From the NCBI GenBank assembly GCA_020439485.1, contig JAGQSP010000058.1, positions 1 through 5,828 of the forward strand: 5,828 nt of DNA, read 5' to 3'. Shown piece after piece: positions 1 to 4,907 of the stretch. The notes beneath the pieces were generated by a model. The model did no database searches and was not told where the DNA came from. It saw nothing but the letters and a program-made list of their open reading frames with translations. Within the stretch, counting starts at the first letter, position 1, and each line of letters opens with the position of its first letter. The position numbers and the translations under genes were made by a program. The DNA is from Acidimicrobiales bacterium (GTDB lineage: Bacteria > Actinomycetota > Acidimicrobiia > Acidimicrobiales > Poriferisodalaceae).

Positions 1-1
1 G

Positions 2-451
2 GCTTACACGATCGACGGAACCCAAATACCAGCATCGATCGCACGTTCGATGCTGTGTAGGGCCCAGATCAATGCTTGGTTTCAGCAGGCGGACAGGCGG
101 CTGCTGGATCTGGCATATGACGTCGAGTACGCCACACCAACACAGAAGCTGGCCCTGGCCGTCCGCGACAGCACATGCAGATGGCGGCACTGCAACACCG
201 AAGCCGCGCGATGTGAGGCCCACCACCTACACCACCGCGAACACGGCGGAACGACCAACCTCGACAACCTCGCGTTGCTATGCCCACACCACCACGACCG
301 GCTCCACGCCACGAACGCACGACTCGTCATGGGAGACACACCAGACCACTGGCGACTCGAGGACAGCCACGGCACCGTCATCAGCGAATGGACCAAACCA
401 CCACCACGAAAACAGAAACCGAAGGCCAAACCACCAAACCAGGCGGCCTGA
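2..451 (+). CDS. HNH endonuclease, DUF222/13E12-type, C-terminal part (5' end outside window)
   Basis: The frame is open from the left edge to the TGA at 449-451, so this is the last 149 codons of a longer gene; the ATG at 50 is probably internal. The visible part matches the C-terminal HNH domain of the actinobacterial DUF222/13E12 repeat family. A zinc-knuckle-like pair (Cys59 and Cys64, counted from the window edge) is followed by CEAHH (71-75), an HGGTTNLDN stretch (81-89) and LLCPHHHDRLH (92-102), which supply the His-Asn-His metal and catalytic residues and a further Cys. The tail (about 135-149) is rich in Lys and Pro and probably disordered. The DUF222 domain expected upstream lies outside the window. 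Family members are predicted metal-dependent DNA nucleases, often present in many copies per genome, and their biological role is poorly known. The gene converges on the glycosyltransferase gene, with 31 bp between the two stops. Confidence 0.88.
   Translation, partial: AYTIDGTQIPASIARSMLCRAQINAWFQQADRRLLDLAYDVEYATPTQKLALAVRDSTCRWRHCNTEAARCEAHHLHHREHGGTTNLDNLALLCPHHHDRLHATNARLVMGDTPDHWRLEDSHGTVISEWTKPPPRKQKPKAKPPNQAA
30..55. repeat. Perfect 9-bp inverted repeat with 8-nt loop
   Basis: CAGCATCGA at 30-38 is the exact reverse complement of TCGATGCTG at 47-55, with an 8-nt spacer. It lies inside the HNH coding region, between the missing DUF222 part and the HNH domain. It could form an RNA or cruciform hairpin. 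There is no following T-run, so it does not look like an intrinsic terminator. Confidence 0.6.
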
Positions 452-482
452 GCCGGGCTTGGCAGAACGGTGCTGCGCCCCT

Positions 483-1688
483 CTAGCTGCAGGTCACCAG
501 CTCGACCGCACCCAAGCGGTCGAATACTTCCAACACGGCGTCGGCCGCCGCACCCCAAGTGAAGTCGAGCGACCTGCGGTACGCGGCCGCACCCATCGGG
601 GAGCTCTCGGCTTGGTCGAGCACCCGGTCGATGCCCCTGGCAAACGCCGGGGCCGTTCGGTCCGCCACAAGCACACCAGACCGGCCATGGTCGACAATGG
701 TGTTGAGGCCGCCGACAGCAGTGGCCACCACGGGTGTCCCGCACGCCGATGCTTCCAGTGCCACCAGCCCGAACGATTCGCTGCGGCTGGGCACCACCAC
801 CACATCGGCAGCGCGGTAGAACGACGACAACAGGTGGTGAGGCTGCGGATCGAACCATCGAACCTGGCCTGCGATGCCCAACTCCGAACAACGACGGTGC
901 AACTCGGCGACATACTCCTCGCCACCCACGCCTGAGGGGCCGCCGACAACCACCAGTTGAGGGCGATGCTTCGACCGGGCCACTGCCTCTATCGCCAGGT
1001 CGACCCCTTTGAGAGGCTGAAGCCGGCCCGCAAACAACACGGTGGGCTTGTCGGCGGCCAGCCCCAGGGCGCTGCGGGCAGCCCAACGCCGCCCCGGCGA
1101 GAAGAAGGCGTGGTCGACCCCGGGCGTGACGAACTCGATGCGCCCCCGAGCCTGCTCGTGATGATCGAGCAATTCGAGAGCCTCGGTCTCACAAGAGGCA
1201 AAGACGGCGTCGCTGCAGCCGATGATGGCCCGCTCGGTGTCGATTCGAAACTGCGGTTCGTCGTCTCCGTTGGCCCGCTTGACCGCTCCCAGGGTGTGGA
1301 AGGTCACCGCCAAAGGAATACCCAGCTCGTGCTTGAGCCGATGGCCCACATCGGCCGAGAGCCAATAGTTGGCGTGGATCGCCTCGATCGGATAATCGCG
1401 GATTCGGTCGAGCATTGCCGAGGTGAAGGTGCCGACGATGGCCGGAAGGTCCTCTTTGGCCAGGTCGTAACCGCCGGCGGTGATGTGGTGAAGAAACAGC
1501 CCCGGCTCGACCTGCACCACGTCTGGCTGACCCTCATGAACCCGTCGCGTGAACACGTGGCAATCGACGCCTCGATGGGCCATGGCGGTGGCCAGTTCGC
1601 GCACGTAGACGTTCATTCCACCGCCATCACCTGACCCGGGCTGAACCATCGGGGAAGTGTGGAGAGATATGACGCCTATCGATCGCAC
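483..1688 (-). CDS. mshA: MshA-like GT4 glycosyltransferase (D-inositol-3-phosphate glycosyltransferase family)
   Basis: A 401-residue GT-B glycosyltransferase. MshA joins GlcNAc from UDP-GlcNAc to 1L-myo-inositol-1-phosphate, the first step of mycothiol synthesis in the cytoplasm. The N-terminus SLHTSPMVQPGSGDGGGMNVY (8-28) is close to the MshA signature. Lys78, Tyr108, Thr132 and Arg148 fall where I recall the inositol-phosphate-binding residues of the Corynebacterium enzyme. The nucleotide-sugar half has GRLQPLKG (221-228, with Arg222 and Lys227) and SESFGLVALEA (303-313, with Glu304). I chose GTG 1688 because family proteins begin just before the HTSP motif and a -10-like TACGTT lies 9 nt upstream. 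A TTG at 1718, preceded by GGGA, would add 10 residues. The remaining mycothiol genes are not in view, so a related sugar-phosphate specificity, such as sucrose-phosphate-synthase-like, cannot be excluded. The gene is last in the leftward series. Confidence 0.85.
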   Translation of the reverse strand: MRSIGVISLHTSPMVQPGSGDGGGMNVYVRELATAMAHRGVDCHVFTRRVHEGQPDVVQVEPGLFLHHITAGGYDLAKEDLPAIVGTFTSAMLDRIRDYPIEAIHANYWLSADVGHRLKHELGIPLAVTFHTLGAVKRANGDDEPQFRIDTERAIIGCSDAVFASCETEALELLDHHEQARGRIEFVTPGVDHAFFSPGRRWAARSALGLAADKPTVLFAGRLQPLKGVDLAIEAVARSKHRPQLVVVGGPSGVGGEEYVAELHRRCSELGIAGQVRWFDPQPHHLLSSFYRAADVVVVPSRSESFGLVALEASACGTPVVATAVGGLNTIVDHGRSGVLVADRTAPAFARGIDRVLDQAESSPMGAAAYRRSLDFTWGAAADAVLEVFDRLGAVELVTCS

Positions 1689-1697
1689 AACAGGAGC

Positions 1698-1703
1698 AAC
1701 GTA
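1698..1703 (-). promoter_or_regulatory. Candidate -10 box for the mshA-like gene
   Basis: On the minus strand TACGTT fits TANNNT and lies 9 nt before GTG 1688, which would give a leaderless or nearly leaderless mRNA. No convincing -35 is present. If the TTG at 1718 is the true start, this box is inside the gene and the call fails. Confidence 0.3.
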
Positions 1704-1730
1704 GCAGCCCCTCGCCAAATTCCCGACTTC

Positions 1731-1740
1731 GCCGATCGGC
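1731..1740. repeat. 10-bp perfect palindrome GCCGATCGGC upstream of the mshA-like gene
   Basis: The self-complementary decamer lies in the gap between the rsiG-like stop and the glycosyltransferase start, 42 bp upstream of GTG 1688. It could be a small operator half-site pair or chance in GC-rich DNA. It has no loop, so it is a poor RNA hairpin by itself. Confidence 0.3.
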
Positions 1741-1765
1741 TTTAGGCGATTCAGTGACGAGCGGG

Positions 1766-2272
1766 CTAGACGCGCACGTCGTCTCGGCGGGCGATTTCCT
1801 CTTCGATCTGGTCCAGTCGTTGCTGCACCAGCCGCCGTTGCACCGAGATGCGAGCTTCCTCGGCCTCGAGCCTGACGACCAGCTCACGCAATTCGGTGCG
1901 ACTGAACGTACCGACATCGAGCAGCCGAACCGGCGACACTACCGAGTCGAGATCGACCGAATACTCGGGATCGATATCTATGTCGGGCGCCGCCACACCG
2001 GGCATCCCATGGCTGTTGCCGTGCTCCGACAGAACCTCGGGTAGACGTCGGATGATGTCGCTGAGGTCGCTGCGCTGACGCCCGGCAGCACGGGCGTCGA
2101 GCTCGGAACGAGCGACATCGACGCGGCTCTGCGCTACGCGCCGCAGATACGAAACCTGCTCCTCGACGGCGGTCAGACGATGGCGGCGCTCGGCCAGCTC
2201 GTCGCGCGAAGCATCATCGAGGTCGGCGACCGCATCTGGTGACATCGCGTATTCGAGTTCTGGATGGGGCAT
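1766..2272 (-). CDS. rsiG: RsiG-like (AmfC family) c-di-GMP-binding anti-sigma factor
   Basis: A 168-residue, mostly helical protein. In Streptomyces, RsiG (formerly AmfC, 'aerial mycelium formation protein') is an antiparallel coiled coil that binds a c-di-GMP dimer and then sequesters the sigma factor WhiG; the signature is E(X)3S(X)2R(X)3Q(X)3D on each helix. Here both copies are complete: Glu37, Ser41, Arg44, Gln48, Asp52 in helix 1 (about 20-65) and Glu139, Ser143, Arg146, Gln150, Asp154 in helix 2 (about 124-163). The helices are joined by a linker with LPEVLSEH (78-84 region) and an acidic stretch (97-109). No signal peptide or membrane segment is seen, so it is cytoplasmic. ATG 2272 is chosen because GAAGG lies 9 nt upstream; a TTG at 2281 would add three residues. 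It sits between the CdsA-like and MshA-like genes on the same strand. No WhiG/FliA gene is in the window. The family call rests on the motifs; sigma binding is inferred. Confidence 0.87.
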   Translation of the reverse strand: MPHPELEYAMSPDAVADLDDASRDELAERRHRLTAVEEQVSYLRRVAQSRVDVARSELDARAAGRQRSDLSDIIRRLPEVLSEHGNSHGMPGVAAPDIDIDPEYSVDLDSVVSPVRLLDVGTFSRTELRELVVRLEAEEARISVQRRLVQQRLDQIEEEIARRDDVRV

Positions 2273-2281
2273 GGCGTTCAA

Positions 2282-2286
2282 CCTTC
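2282..2286 (-). promoter_or_regulatory. Ribosome-binding site deciding the rsiG-like start
   Basis: On the minus strand GAAGG lies 9 nt before ATG 2272. It overlaps or abuts the alternative TTG at 2281, which argues for the ATG as the true start. Confidence 0.55.
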
Positions 2287-2345
2287 GCTGGTCTCAGACA
2301 ACAGTCCTGTCGGAGGTTGGGCCCCAGACCTTGAGAAGACGCGGC

Positions 2346-3209
2346 TTATAGCGTCGGCGAGATCGATTCGATGTATCGGCCGATGAAGAACGCCCAGATC
2401 GGCGCCAGGCACAGCAGGCTGTCGATGCGGCGCAGCGCCGGAGCAACGACGTCGGCACGGGGCAGCAGCAGGCCAGCCAGAATCACACCCGCGGGCATCA
2501 GGACAACCGCCGCAGCGCCGAACCTGAGGCCGGCCGCCTCGTCGAGCGGAGGCACGCCGATGGATACGAGCGCGAACGACACGACCGCAACACCGATGGC
2601 CCCGGCGACCGGACCTTCCCAGAACTGGGGCGAACCGGCCCCGATCAGATAGTGGCCGGCGTCGTAGATGGCCGACAGCGACAGGAGCCACACCGCAGCA
2701 CCGACCTCGTAGCGGTACACCAGAACGAAGCTGGCCGACGCAATCGAGATCGCCAACCACGACTGGATCGTGAACCCGGCGTCTTCGACCGGCGACGAGT
2801 GCATGGTTCTCTGCACACTGGCACCGAGCAAGGTGACCACAACCCCCGCGATCAGCAGCGCACCAACCGCAGCGGTGTGAACCGCGGCGGCGGGCGCCGA
2901 CAGGCCACAGACCAACGCCGCCAGGTAAGCGTCTGCGCGGCGGCCGGCCTCGATCCATGACGCGCCCAGCTGATAGCCGGCGACGGCCGACACCACGCCC
3001 AGCACCATGGCCACCGGCCACATTCCCAGCCACATCGCTCCGGACATGACACCGAACCAGGCCAAGCCCATCGGGATCTGGCGGGTTGCCGGCGTGGGCT
3101 GCCACCACCATCGGTTCGATCGCGCCACCTTGCGCCGGCCCTTGGCCTTGGAGCGAGCACCCCCTTGGGAGCGCCGGCCGTCGGGCCTGCGCTGCGCAGT
3201 CGTACTCAC
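2346..3209 (-). CDS. CdsA-like integral membrane protein with degenerate phosphatidate cytidylyltransferase motifs
   Basis: A 287-residue protein with a basic N-terminal tail (about 1-33, rich in Arg and Lys) followed by roughly seven or eight hydrophobic segments from about residue 48 to 278. The C-terminal half follows the CdsA layout: DAGHY (183-187) resembles the D-x-G-x-Y segment, FWEGPVAGA (196-204) the KTWEG box, and RRIDSLL (260-266) the end of the GGxxDRxDS signature. CdsA makes CDP-diacylglycerol from CTP and phosphatidate at the membrane. However, the usual K-R-x4-K-D run and the H-G-G before the final motif are missing, and the DRxD aspartate pair is reduced to one (Asp263), so activity is doubtful. 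The GTG start at 3209 overlaps the moaD-like stop by 4 nt (GTGA), suggesting translational coupling. It may be a divergent paralog with another role; a true CdsA would be expected elsewhere in the genome. Confidence 0.72.
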   Translation of the reverse strand: MSTTAQRRPDGRRSQGGARSKAKGRRKVARSNRWWWQPTPATRQIPMGLAWFGVMSGAMWLGMWPVAMVLGVVSAVAGYQLGASWIEAGRRADAYLAALVCGLSAPAAAVHTAAVGALLIAGVVVTLLGASVQRTMHSSPVEDAGFTIQSWLAISIASASFVLVYRYEVGAAVWLLSLSAIYDAGHYLIGAGSPQFWEGPVAGAIGVAVVSFALVSIGVPPLDEAAGLRFGAAAVVLMPAGVILAGLLLPRADVVAPALRRIDSLLCLAPIWAFFIGRYIESISPTL

Positions 3210-3442
3210 CCGCCAGAAACCGGGGGCAACACGGCGACCTCATCGCGGTCGCCCACCACCATGTCGTACTGGGCAGGGTCGCCGTTGAGCCAGACCCTGC
3301 TGTGCTCGACAACGGTGGCAAACCCGGCACCCCACATATCGATCGCCTGGTCGAGGACACCGCCGACAGTCGTGGCATCGAACTGGGCCGTCGACGTGCC
3401 AGCGGCCTCTCGAGCCTGAGCGAACAGACGAAGCGTTGCCAT
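3206..3442 (-). CDS. MoaD/ThiS-family sulfur-carrier protein
   Basis: A 78-residue ubiquitin-fold (beta-grasp) protein. It starts with a beta strand and RLFAQAREAAG (5-15), as in MoaD, continues with a TVGGVLDQA helix (25-33) and VWLNGD (50-55), and ends in GDRDEVAVLPPVSGG (64-78). The C-terminal Gly-Gly is the residue pair that is adenylated and turned into a thiocarboxylate to donate sulfur, for molybdopterin in MoaD or thiamine in ThiS. The PPVSGG ending is more MoaD-like. No moaE, moeB, thiG or activating E1-like enzyme is in view, so the receiving pathway is unknown. ATG 3442 is supported by a strong AGGAGG 11 nt upstream. It is the first gene of the leftward set and its stop overlaps the start of the CdsA-like gene. 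It is divergent from the histidine-phosphatase gene. Confidence 0.87.
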   Translation of the reverse strand: MATLRLFAQAREAAGTSTAQFDATTVGGVLDQAIDMWGAGFATVVEHSRVWLNGDPAQYDMVVGDRDEVAVLPPVSGG

Positions 3443-3453
3443 TTGTGCCGAGC

Positions 3454-3459
3454 CCTCCT
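3454..3459 (-). promoter_or_regulatory. Strong Shine-Dalgarno of the moaD-like gene
   Basis: AGGAGG on the minus strand, 11 nt before ATG 3442. It is the only full-consensus SD seen in the window, in contrast to the SD-less starts of several neighbours. Confidence 0.7.
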
Positions 3460-3502
3460 GCCGCAGTAGTAGCCGACGGCGATGGATGACCAGCGTAGCG
3501 AG

Positions 3503-3508
3503 TACCTT
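3503..3508 (+). promoter_or_regulatory. Candidate -10 box for the histidine-phosphatase gene
   Basis: TACCTT fits TANNNT and ends 8 nt before ATG 3517. No clear SD lies between, so the mRNA may be leaderless. No good -35 hexamer is visible at 16-18 nt upstream. Confidence 0.35.
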
Positions 3509-3516
3509 CGCAGGCC

Positions 3517-4107
3517 ATGACGGAGCTGCTGATCGTCAGGCACGGCCAATCGGAGTGGAACGAGATCGGGCGTTGGCAAGGACAATCCGACCCGCCCCTC
3601 ACCGAACTGGGTCGCCGAGAGGCCGCAGCTGCGGGCGCCAGCCTGGCAGCCGGGGCCATGGGCGAGTTCGACTCGATCTGGGCGTCGGATCTGTGGCGAG
3701 CCGTCACCACCGCCAACCTGATCGCCCAGGCGTTGGGCCACGAGATCGTTTCGACCCACTGCAAGATCCGCGAACGTTTCGCCGGCCCGTGGGAAGGGCT
3801 GACCCGAGAAGAGATAGAAGCCGGCTGGCCCGGCTATCTAGACCAGCGGATGCGTCCGGAGGGGTTCGAGTCTGACGACAGCCTCACCCAGCGGGCGATG
3901 GCAGGTCTGGAGGACATTGCCGAGCGCACAGCTAGGGCCGTTGTTGTGGCTCACGGCGGAGTCATCAGATGCATCGACCGCCACCTGGGGCTGCAAGGCC
4001 GCTCAATCGCCAACCTGGCCAGCAGATTGCTGACCCGAGACTCGTCGGGCTGGTCCATCGTGGATGGCCCCGATCTGGCTGCGGGCACCGACACCGGCCT
4101 CGAGTAG
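3517..4107 (+). CDS. Histidine phosphatase family protein (phosphoglycerate-mutase-like)
   Basis: A 196-residue cytoplasmic member of histidine phosphatase branch 1. The family uses a phospho-histidine intermediate to remove or move phosphate groups. The RHGQS motif (8-12) supplies Arg8 and the nucleophile His9. The N15 and LTELGRREA (28-36) segments are typical. Arg61 in SDLWRA, the acidic Glu86 in RERFAGPWEG (85-94) and the second catalytic His146 in AHGGVIR (145-151) complete the active site, so the enzyme should be active. The length matches stand-alone phosphatases such as CobC/GpgP/PhoE-like proteins rather than true glycolytic dPGM (about 250 residues). The substrate cannot be read from sequence. 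Actinobacterial mshA genes often lie near gpm genes, but this small phosphatase is not Gpm, so the parallel may be accidental. It converges with the small gene at 4143-4334, with 35 bp between. Confidence 0.9.
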   Translation: MTELLIVRHGQSEWNEIGRWQGQSDPPLTELGRREAAAAGASLAAGAMGEFDSIWASDLWRAVTTANLIAQALGHEIVSTHCKIRERFAGPWEGLTREEIEAGWPGYLDQRMRPEGFESDDSLTQRAMAGLEDIAERTARAVVVAHGGVIRCIDRHLGLQGRSIANLASRLLTRDSSGWSIVDGPDLAAGTDTGLE

Positions 4108-4142
4108 CGATCGGGCAGACCAGGTCGATCAACTGCGGACGG

Positions 4143-4334
4143 TCAGTCGCTTTCGGCGATCCAGCCCGTCAGCGCCACCGGGTCGGCGTCGCCGGCACCG
4201 AGGGCTCCGAGAGTTGCCTCGACCCTCATCATCTCGCCCTCGATACGCTCGAGCAGTGCGACGTCTGGCGCCGCGTCGAGATCAACGTCGGCTTCGGCAG
4301 AAATATCTGGATGCTGCTGCGGCGAGGTGTTCAC
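4143..4334 (-). CDS. Small acidic protein, uncertain; helix resembles TraR/DksA N-terminal coiled coil
   Basis: A 63-codon frame with GTG start at 4334 and TGA at 4143. The first 25 residues are acidic and probably disordered (NTSPQQHPDISAEADVDLDA region). Residues about 24-46 (VALLERIEGEMMRVEATLGAL) form a predicted amphipathic helix like the LERIExELxxVExAL helix that precedes the zinc finger in TraR/DksA-type proteins, but the CxxC zinc finger is absent and the chain ends soon after GWIAE. It may be a truncated or simplified relative, or an unrelated short helical protein. Support for being a gene: codon use with G/C-rich third positions, a TACGAT box 7 nt before the GTG, and a snug fit between the phosphatase and the tRNA. 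Function is unknown. Confidence 0.62.
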   Translation of the reverse strand: MNTSPQQHPDISAEADVDLDAAPDVALLERIEGEMMRVEATLGALGAGDADPVALTGWIAESD

Positions 4335-4341
4335 CCGGGCG

Positions 4342-4347
4342 ATCGTA
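4342..4347 (-). promoter_or_regulatory. -10 box for the small gene, leaderless type
   Basis: TACGAT on the minus strand, 7 nt before GTG 4334, so transcription would begin at or next to the start codon. The same hexamer at nearly the same distance precedes orn. No SD is present. Confidence 0.5.
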
Positions 4348-4362
4348 TCGGGCCCAGATGAT

Positions 4363-4371
4363 TGCTAGCGT
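4363..4371 (+). promoter_or_regulatory. Extended -10 promoter element for tRNA-Lys
   Basis: TGCTAGCGT matches the extended -10 pattern TGN-TANNNT and ends 12 nt before the mature tRNA 5' end at 4384, leaving a leader of about 5 nt. A -35 is not obvious, which suits an extended -10 promoter. It is back to back with the TACGAT box of the small gene. Confidence 0.45.
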
Positions 4372-4383
4372 CTCGGGCTGGTC

Positions 4384-4456
4384 GCCCCTGTGGCCAAGTA
4401 GGTAAGGCAGCGGACTTTTAATCCGACGATCGTGGGTTCGAGTCCCACCGGGGGCA
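4384..4456 (+). tRNA. tRNA-Lys (anticodon UUU)
   Basis: A 73-nt cloverleaf can be folded by hand. The acceptor stem GCCCCTG (4384-4390) pairs with CGGGGGC (4449-4455), with one U-G pair, and the discriminator is A4456. The D arm is GCCA...AGGC, with GG in the loop. The anticodon stem GCGGA/TCCGA encloses CTTTTAA, with anticodon TTT at 4417-4419. The variable loop has 5 nt. The T arm GTGGG-TTCGAGT-CCCAC is canonical. The 3' CCA is not encoded (CGG follows), so CCA must be added by nucleotidyltransferase. The outermost anticodon-stem pair is a G-A mismatch. The D-arm pattern GGCCAAG..GGTAAGGCA is more familiar to me from tRNA-Gln. Confidence 0.95.
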
Positions 4457-4469
4457 CGGCGGCGGTGTT

Positions 4470-4844
4470 CTATGACACCAGCGTCAAGGTATGGCGCATG
4501 CGCGAGTGGTGGTCGCGCTGGTCGCCCACCGACGAGTCGCGCCGGCGCTTCGAGCGGTTTGCAGCGATGGTGCGGCGGCGGGCGAACTCGGCCTCGACAC
4601 CCTCAGACATCGCCGAGGCTGCCAAAGCCCGGTGCTCGGCCGACAACTCGCGGATGCGATCTCGAGCGTCGTCATATGCAGAGTGTTGCTCGTCGACCCG
4701 CCTGGCTCGGCCGCTGCTGGGGTGGCGGCGGGTGCGCTGGATCGAACGTGGACGGCCCAGCTCGTCGAAGAGCTGGCCGTCGAAAAGAGTGTCCGGAGAG
4801 AACACGTCATCTTGGTCGGCGCCGGGGGTGGTGCGTTCGTCCAT
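4470..4844 (-). CDS. Unrecognised charged, helix-rich protein downstream of dut
   Basis: A 124-residue hydrophilic protein that I do not recognise. The first 30 residues are acidic and probably flexible, followed by an Arg-rich patch (RTRRHPSSGRARRVDEQ, about 37-53). A predicted long helix (about 56-100) carries many Arg, Glu and Ala residues, and a basic tail includes SKRRRDSS. No Cys pairs, signal peptide, membrane segment or known catalytic motif is present. It may bind nucleic acid, but that is a guess from charge. ATG 4844 is preferred because TATGAC lies 7 nt upstream; an in-frame ATG at 4856 and a TTG at 4874 would add 4 or 10 residues. It follows dut on the same strand after about 63 bp and could be cotranscribed. 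Its stop lies 13 bp past the tRNA-Lys end. Codon third positions are mostly G/C, and the competing frames on the other strand show no family resemblance. Confidence 0.65.
   Translation of the reverse strand: MDERTTPGADQDDVFSPDTLFDGQLFDELGRPRSIQRTRRHPSSGRARRVDEQHSAYDDARDRIRELSAEHRALAASAMSEGVEAEFARRRTIAANRSKRRRDSSVGDQRDHHSRMRHTLTLVS
4757..4776. repeat. 7-bp perfect inverted repeat inside the unrecognised gene
   Basis: CCAGCTC at 4757-4763 and GAGCTGG at 4770-4776 are exact reverse complements around a 6-nt loop. The repeat lies in coding sequence for about LFDELG of the 124-residue protein. It is probably an incidental mRNA hairpin, and no T-run follows on either strand. Confidence 0.35.
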
Positions 4845-4851
4845 GTCACAA

Positions 4852-4857
4852 GTCATA
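4852..4857 (-). promoter_or_regulatory. Possible -10 box between dut and the unrecognised gene
   Basis: TATGAC on the minus strand lies 7 nt before ATG 4844. It matches TA at the key positions but ends in C rather than T. It would allow the 124-residue gene to be transcribed independently of dut. Confidence 0.25.
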
Positions 4858-4907
4858 CATAGGGGGTGGGACAACGTCGCGGACCCTCGGCCCGATTGTG
4901 ACGAAAG

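Noticed and set aside
452..482. Terminator between the convergent HNH and glycosyltransferase genes
   Set aside because: The 31-bp gap has no stem-loop with a T-tract on either strand.
82..1086. A 334-codon minus-strand frame spanning the HNH and glycosyltransferase 3' regions
   Set aside because: It crosses two real genes in wrong frames, is rich in Arg, Ser and Gly, and contains no motif.
1730..1750. WhiG/FliA-type promoter (TAAA-N15-GCCGATAA) upstream of the mshA-like gene
   Set aside because: TAAA directly abuts GCCGATCG on the minus strand with no spacer, and no TAAA lies about 15 nt upstream of the GCCGAT element.
2278..3759. A 493-codon open frame on the minus strand covering the cdsA-like and moaD-like genes
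   Set aside because: It is a shifted frame over two genes with clear family motifs. Its own translation is low-complexity Arg/Gly/Cys-rich and ends without any recognisable domain, as expected of a high-GC shadow.
4384..4456. tRNA-Lys as an integration site for a mobile element
   Set aside because: No repeat of the tRNA 3' end, integrase or composition change is seen in the flanks; housekeeping genes follow directly.
4464..4479. Hairpin GGTGT/ACACC just after tRNA-Lys as a terminator
   Set aside because: The stem is only 5-6 bp and no T-run follows on either strand, so it cannot be supported as an intrinsic terminator.
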